The position numbers were made by a program, and so were the translations under genes. Shown one piece after another: positions 57,880 to 64,000 of a stretch of 64,000 bases of DNA (position 1 is the stretch's first letter; the number at the start of each line of letters is the position of its first letter). Under the pieces are notes generated by a model. The model saw only the letters and a list, made by a program, of their open reading frames with translations, was not told where the DNA came from and ran no database searches. Origin of the DNA: Prinsepia uniflora. Its lineage: Eukaryota > Streptophyta > Magnoliopsida > Rosales > Rosaceae. The DNA is taken from contig CM064876.1 in the NCBI GenBank assembly GCA_032719365.1, forward strand, positions 61,375,864 through 61,439,863, in the 5' to 3' direction.

Positions 57880-60800
57880 TGACAGGACCCATCCCAATCC
57901 GCCTGGGATTAGTGCGGGATGACCTTGCTCCGGTCTGACACGAAGTGTCAGACAAGGGATATTTCCGACCTATGCCCTCCCGGGCTATCAGAGTACGCCA
58001 GGATCCGGAGGAGGTATGTGATATCTCAGTCTCTGCTACAGTCCACATCCGATGTCAACCTGAAGGGCAGTCAAAACATTAAAAACTGTGAGTGGACAAA
58101 ACCAGAGTTTATAAAAACATTTCATAAGAGAAGACATTTGTACCCTTCACTAAAAAGCATGCATGCATTCGAAAACCATTTAACCAAAGAAACCATATGT
58201 GGGACTAAGCCCAAAACTATAATGAAATAGACCATACGGGCCACTGCCCAAATCATAAATAAACCAATAAGGGACTCAGCCCAAAACCATAACCATACTG
58301 AAATCAAGTACACGAGCTCCTGCTCAAATCTTGTATCCACATAACATATATCATATTTATATCACATACACATATAATTCACACAACCAATCCTGTCATG
58401 GTTTCCAAAGCTACGCGCGTGCTACCCAGGTCTCAATCCGAGTCTTCTCAAAATCAAGATCAATGTCCGCAGACCACTGACCCTACTTGAAGTAATAGGA
58501 ATCATAGCCTTCCTGAGAGTAAGGAACCCAACTGGGGGGTGACTCCACTCAGTCGGTGCTCCGTGACTACTCTGGGGTCCACCCAGGCCAACGACCCTCC
58601 GCGGAGGAGATAATAGAAGTAAAGGAATGTATATGAATACATATATATACATAACATAAACATTCATGCCCGGTTCCCTTGAACCGTCATGATCCATAAC
58701 ATCCATTAACCAGGGTTCATGCCGGTTCCCATAAACCGTCATGAACCAGAATGACCTGACAAAGGTTCATGCTGGTTACCATAAACTGTCATGAACCAGA
58801 ATGACCTGACAAAGGTTCATGCCGGTTCCCATAAACCGTCATGAAAACGGAAATTCATGCAGGGTCCCTGACCCGAAATCATCAGTGTAAAACAACTGGG
58901 TCTCGTGCCCGAAAATATGACTCAACTGGGCACCGTGCCCGATATCTAAGGGTCAGTCACGACTCCGATCATAGTGATGTGTGCAACCATCCATCCAGGA
59001 CCGCCCTCAATCCTGGTATGTCGCCGTGAACGTATCAACCGACGCGACCACCACAAGATCATGGTGCACTCATCACCGATCGCTATCCTGAACCGTCAGC
59101 ACTCCGAAGTTGAGCCTCCCCACGCTGCCCGACCACGAATCGTGTATCGTCGATCGCCGTGCACATAGCACCCGTCGCGACCACTATTTAGACCCAAAGG
59201 TCGTAAATAGCGTCATATGCACGAGACAAAACCAAATGGGTCTCATACCCGAGTTTATCTTTTTATAAATCCAAAACCAGTTCATTTAGACCAATAAAGA
59301 AATACAGACCCGTATAGGCACCGTATAGGGCCGAAACCTCGAAATACGTGCCTATACGTAACCACACATCCAAATGCACTCATGGCATCACAAACAAGTA
59401 TTTAAAACATATAATAAACATTTATGCATGCACTAATTTAGAAAACAAGGTCCACTCACAGACCGTCCGAGCTGCCGCCTCTATTTGCGTGCGATAGGCT
59501 CTTCCGAGCCGATCACCATCACCGGGATTCCCAACCTGTCCAAATTTTAATAGAAGATTACTAACTACTTAATTAAGCTCACACTAAATCCCCGTAATTT
59601 TCCCGAACTTTTAACTATTTTTAAATCGACCCTAAACCTTCCGACACCCCGAAAACTATCGAAACGATGTCCGATTGACGCGAGACCAGTCCCAAAATCT
59701 TCGTTACATCGAATAGAAGATTTCCCGTGTCGAACACTTTCCCAAATTATGGCCCACGTGCCCCTAGAAGGTCGAAAACACTGTTCATCGTTTTCAACCT
59801 CCAGCTACTGTTCATGGTACTGTTCATCCGTCGGTTTTCTTGGGTTTTGGGACCGATTTTAGGTCCATTTCATCCCATTTTAATCCTAATATGATCCTCA
59901 TCCTATTTCCTATCATTTAGACATTAAAAACCGAAGGAAAAATCACCCAAAACCGTGCTTCCTATTCGGCCATGGCGGAGGTGTTTTCCTCCGCCGTCCA
60001 CCGCCCATTCCAGGCTGTCCCAAGCCACGAAAACAATTCTAAACTCGTCCTAAGGTCCCCAGAAACCCATCCTAAACCTTAGAATCGAATAAAACCAACG
60101 AAACCGAAATTTAGGAATTTGAATATTCCTTACCTCACGGGTTGGCTTTCCCCGCCGTGGCCGCCGCCGTGGCTGGCCACCGTCATTCCCCTCACCGTCC
60201 TCATCCTCACGGTCACACACGGGCACAGTAGATTTATGGTGGTGAGGTGTGTTGTGTGTTTGAAAAATGAAGAACAAAGAAGAAAATTGAAGAAAATGGT
60301 GGATAAGGGGTTTCAGGTTTGTGTGTTTGGGGAAGGGGAAAATGTTGAGCTGATGAGGGAGAGTGAGGATTAAGTGAAGGGTGGGGATTTAAAGATTAAT
60401 TTGTAATGAATGGTTAGGATTTAAGGATAGATGGATTAATTATATAATAATAATTATAATATTATTTAATTTAGTAGATCCACTTTTTAGGGGTTTGTCC
60501 AATAGGATGAGTGACACTTGTCACTCATCCATGAGACCCACTGAAAATATCTTGGCCAATCAGATTTCGCCAAATCATCCCGTCTCGAAGTACGTGTATA
60601 GTGAAATCGAACTTCCGTGACCTATAACTTCCCCATTCGAAGTCCGATTTCAGCATGCCGCCAACCTATGGATTCGTATCGTCCCGATCTACGTAACGGT
60701 CCTCGGCCCATGGCCGTTGGACCTCTCGGTCAAAAAGTCAACATTTGCCCCTTTTTAACCATAATTACCAAAATGCCCCTAAACTTCCGAACGTCACAAC

Positions 60801-61046
60801 TTCCTCCTCGAACGTCGGAATTGAACGTGACACCTATCTATGAACTCGTGACATCACGGACTACGTCACAGTCATCGGTCAAAGTACATTTGACCACCCA
60901 AATGAAAAGTCAACATTTTGCCACGCCCAAGGGCAAAACGGTCATTTCGCATCGTTCATCCGATTTCGCTCTACTAATCACGGATTAGCCTCACTAATCG
61001 TGATTAGTCACTAATCTAATCACGGAATTTGGGACGGGTCGTTACA
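57880..61046 (-). repeat. F 5' LTR (right copy), 3167 bp
   Basis: Same architecture as the left copy; candidate intron 59459-58060 with pair 59449-59459 and 58088-58097. Relative to the left copy it has two extra copies of a 50-bp unit (58714-58848) and lacks about 50 bp near 59145. The 61046 end abuts TCTAG. Confidence 0.85.
58714..58848 (-). repeat. 50-bp tandem repeat, three copies, each a nested hairpin
   Basis: GGTTCATGC starts at 58714, 58764 and 58814. In each unit GGTTCATG pairs with CATGAACC (imperfect in the third), and inside it GGTT pairs with AACC. One copy is present in the left F LTR near 52298. Confidence 0.85.
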
Positions 61047-63086
61047 TCTAGAGTGCACCCGAATCAATGGCAGAGTGTGATGTCTCGGTCACCACTATAG
61101 CCCGCACCGCGATCAACCTGAAGAGCATTAAAAATCATAAAAGCTGTAAGTAGACAAAAATAAATAATTTAATAAAACACATTTCATAAAAGAATTTTAT
61201 GCACTTCACTTAAAAAACCATGCATGAATTCATAAACTAGTTAAATTAAATATAATAAAAACTGTTTATAAAACCAAAGCCATTTCTTTCCTCAAATCAT
61301 TAGGGCCTTAGCCCAAAACCATAAAATCAACCAAGTGTGGGAACTCAGCCCAAAACCGTAAAACAGAAAAATCCGTAAATCCAAATCCATGAGGGCCACT
61401 GCCCAAATCCAGAAAATTTGTAAATCCAAATCCATGTGGGCCACTGCCCAAATCCATTTATTAAACATAGAAACACTATACGGTCTATCTATGACATTCT
61501 AGATGTCTGACGTCCCAGACGTCTAATAATAGCAATCCTGCTCCTGAGTCACTATACGGTCCGGTCACTCCGTGTAATGACCCCTCACAGGCAATACGTC
61601 GTGACTTCCCCAGTGTCCCAGATATCTAGAGGAGACCATCCACATATCCTCATATAAGGATGGTATATGAAAAACATCTTTATAAAATCATTTCAAAACA
61701 TCTCAAAAGGGCCATGCCCGAAATTTTCATGAAACCATCATAAATCCAGAAATCCAAGTACTCAAATCCAAATCCATTTTAGGGTCTCTGAACCCGAAAT
61801 CACATTTATAACCCACAATTTGACCAACCTAACGATCTCCGATAGATCCGAATTCACCACAGGTGGATCCGGATCGTCGAATCCCTTCGAATGACATAGG
61901 TCCCACCTCGAAATTTGCATTCATGAGCCCTCACAAGTGGAAAAAGTCAATTATGCTGACGTCATCAAAGTCAACGTTGACATGTCAGCATGACGTCAGC
62001 ACTGACAACTGTAACAGTGCCACGTGTTAGCCTTCCATTGGTCCCTACCTAACATGTTAGTCTGACATTGTTAGACCAGACATAATGACATCACCTTGAT
62101 GTCGTCATCGCTGACGTTAGGTCATCCATGTCCGTCAGCTGGGTCGACTCGATAGCCTGAACCGGGTCGCGCAGACTTGCAACTATGACCTGACTAGTTC
62201 TTTGCCGCCCGACCACCAAAATTGTCCATTTTTCTCGCACTCTCATCATCTCGATCCTTTGAACGGTTCTACCTACCCAGAAAACTAAGAAAAGGACTCG
62301 AAGTTACCTGTTTGAAGAGGAACAATGATTGTGACCTGCAACCGTGCTCCGATGTCTACTCCGGCCACCTCCATCCTCAATTTTGATCTCAACCAACTCG
62401 CATAGACCCCACAAACACGTTACAATCATTAAAACCGATCAACAAACACTAAAGCCCAAATTCCATGTAAACTCACCGTATCGATCTTTCTTGGCCACCG
62501 TCCACGAAAGTCCATCCCGTTAGCACCACCACAATCATCTCCCCTCACTCTTTCTTTTTCATTCACACACAAGGGACATCAAATGAAAATTGGAGGGTGT
62601 TTGTGTAGGATTGGGTGAACACGGGTTATGGGTTTCACGGGGAGGATGGACAAAATGAAGATGATGGCTGATGAGGATGAGGATAAACCCAAATTATCAG
62701 ATTCTGGGCCTATCAGATGGGTGACACTTGTCACTCATGTGGTGGATCCTTCCAGATTTTTTCCCAAATCAAATCATGTCACGTGTCGAAATCCTCGGTT
62801 TGCATGAAAAGTGTTGATTTCAGTTTTAGACCCGTAATTTCCATGTCGAATGTTCAATTTCGACGTGCCATCTGTCTACGAACTCGTGGCGTCCCGATCT
62901 ACGTTAGGGTCATCGGCCCTCGAGCATTTGACCACGGGGTCAAAAGTCAACATTTTGCCTAACTTAAAGTGTAAAACGGTCATTTCACACTGTCCGTCCG
63001 CAATTTCTCAACTAATCCTCGACTAGTCACGCTAATCCTCAAATTAATCGCTAATCTAATCCTGAAATTCGGGACGGGTCGTTACA

Positions 63087-64000
63087 CAATAAGTATCAAG
63101 TATATATGCAGCGTAAAATGTGCAAGTATAAATAATATAAAATCAGCTTAGGGAAAGCGAGTCCACATACACTAGTCGGGGAGTCATATCACTCGATAAT
63201 TTATACAACTCACAAGCTCCCAAGTACATTTTTGCCCTAGGCAATCACCTACAAAGGTTATAATTAATAACAAGTCCAATACACAAGTAAGACTACTCAA
63301 GGGTGGCCCAAAACGAAGTCTGAATTGTTTAACACGGGCCTAGGCACTTTATATAGCATCAAATACCCTAGAAACAGCACCCACACGCTGCAGGGACCCG
63401 AAAAACAGCGTCTATACGTTGTCGAGAGTCAAAAATCGGCTCTACGCGCCTTTTTAAGGCTGGAAACCACTTAAAACGATCTAAAAGTGTACCCATGCGG
63501 CGGCGGAGGGTCGAAACAGTGCCCCAAAAGCGCCCACGTTCCCCTACGTGCGCATCACAAGCTATGCGCGTGTTGCTACAGTAACCTCTATGCGCCACAC
63601 GTGAGCAATACATGTGTGGGAATATTCCATGGAATATTCCATTAACGGTCTGTTAACTTGACTGTTACTTTTAACGTTGACCTACCATTGACTAACGGCA
63701 TCATTGTCGCCAGAGCTTCGCCAAAGACAGTGATTGGATAGCCACCAATGCTACCGTCCACGGCGGCCAAATTCTGGATTTTTCGCTAGAAAATTCCCAG
63801 AATCCGATTGAGTCCAATTTCTACAATTCCTACCCAAATTCAACATGCAAACCAACAAACCTAAACTACTCATTCTCATGAAAATAATAAGCACACAATT
63901 AAGGTTGGAATCTACCTAACGAAACTTAGAGACCATTGGGAACTCACGGTGGCATTGCAGATTCTTTAGAAATCACCGAGCTCCAATCCACTGCCAGAGG
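63087..64000 (-). repeat. Probable further - strand Tekay-type LTR fragment, cut by window end
   Basis: The stretch has family features when read on the - strand: a CTGTAGC...CGCG block (63560-63605), a GTAGATTCC donor-like site near 63918 and several GTTGAC-type motifs (63640-63700). I could not find an LTR end, primer site or intron 2 pair, so the call is weak. Confidence 0.3.

Larger units (their letters stand above)
51467..61046 (-). mobile_element. F: complete non-autonomous (LARD-like) LTR retrotransposon, 9580 bp, TSD TCTAG
   Basis: LTRs at 51467-54579 (3113 bp) and 57880-61046 (3167 bp) flank a 3.3-kb interior without recognisable coding domains. Target duplications TCTAG are perfect (51462-51466 and 61047-61051). 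On the - strand the primer site GGTATCAGAGC lies at 57865-57875 and a purine tract follows the interior at 54580-54592. The LTRs are similar but carry substitutions and indels, so this is an intermediate-age insertion. It would need gypsy proteins in trans. It is nested in the E right LTR. Confidence 0.93.
51311..63086 (-). repeat. E right LTR, split by complete element F
   Basis: Its 3' end (51311-51466) lies left of F and the rest (61052-63086) right of F. It starts TGTAACGACCC at 63086 on the - strand. Relative to the left LTR it has lost about 0.55 kb around 61826, including exon 2 and the second donor. Donor-like GTAACTTC is retained at 62307. No target duplication matching the left flank was found. 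Confidence 0.75.

Noticed and set aside
30667..63091. Target-site duplication around the whole composite
   Set aside because: Left flank ATAAT and right flank CAATA do not match well enough to claim one.

Overview
This window is plant nuclear DNA from repeat-rich (probably pericentromeric) heterochromatin. The evidence is nested long-LTR Ty3/gypsy elements of the chromodomain (Tekay/Del-like) type, a plant hAT transposase relic with spliceosomal introns, a Cassandra TRIM carrying 5S-derived sequence, and initiator-Met-tRNA primer sites. A eudicot is likely. A woody family such as Rosaceae is possible but not shown. I see no intact host gene, no tRNA or functional rRNA gene, and nothing bacterial.

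Layout. (1) 1-10345: a very young gypsy element (RLG-1, + strand). Its 5' LTR is cut by the window edge, and it has one 1496-codon gag-pol frame and a 3000-bp 3' LTR. (2) 10364-24098: a decayed hAT transposase gene on the - strand, split by a complete second gypsy element (RLG-2, 13360-23574, TSD TTGAC) whose gag-pol has two nonsense codons. (3) 24117-25677: AT-rich tandem repeats, a palindrome and an unclassified GC-rich stretch. (4) 25678-28428: solo LTR S1 (TSD GGTTG). (5) 28434-30671: unclassified DNA with a decayed pararetrovirus-like protease-region fragment at 29314-29768. (6) 30672-63086: a large, mostly - strand retrotransposon complex, read as LTR - degenerate pol - LTR - non-coding internal region - LTR. 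It is loaded with later insertions: a non-autonomous hAT (31308-31877, 8-bp TSD), a Cassandra TRIM (33277-34011), a + strand LTR (34341-38487) that itself contains solo LTR S2 (35316-38102, TSD TTACA), a solo Cassandra LTR (about 41725-42043), solo LTR S3 (43923-46965), and a complete non-coding LTR element (F, 51467-61046, TSD TCTAG). (7) 63087-64000: probably part of one more - strand LTR.

The most unusual signal is shared by all these otherwise diverged long LTRs. Each carries the same apparent leader-intron architecture. Exon 1 ends in a (C/G)AG-GTA donor. A 58-79 bp exon 2 follows a GGACAG/TGACAG-type acceptor. The second donor is GTGAGTGG and the second acceptor is CCCTCCAG or CCCTTCAG. 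The first 9-11 bases of the second intron (GTGAGTGGACC) are the exact or near-exact reverse complement of a block (GGTCCACTCAC) just upstream of its acceptor. Between them lie trains of short palindromes whose arms change in a compensatory way between copies and families (GAGT/ACTC with GGGT/ACCC; GACGT/ACGTC with GACAT/ATGTC). This looks like a conserved, structured, regulated intron or RNA element of Tekay-type LTRs. I know of no description of it.

Other notable points: RLG-1 has LTRs that differ at one base by eye, yet a catalytic integrase Asp is replaced by Asn. Dense TGACGTCA/CACGTG arrays lie inside several LTRs. Element F seems to have captured LTR-derived sequence in its non-coding interior.
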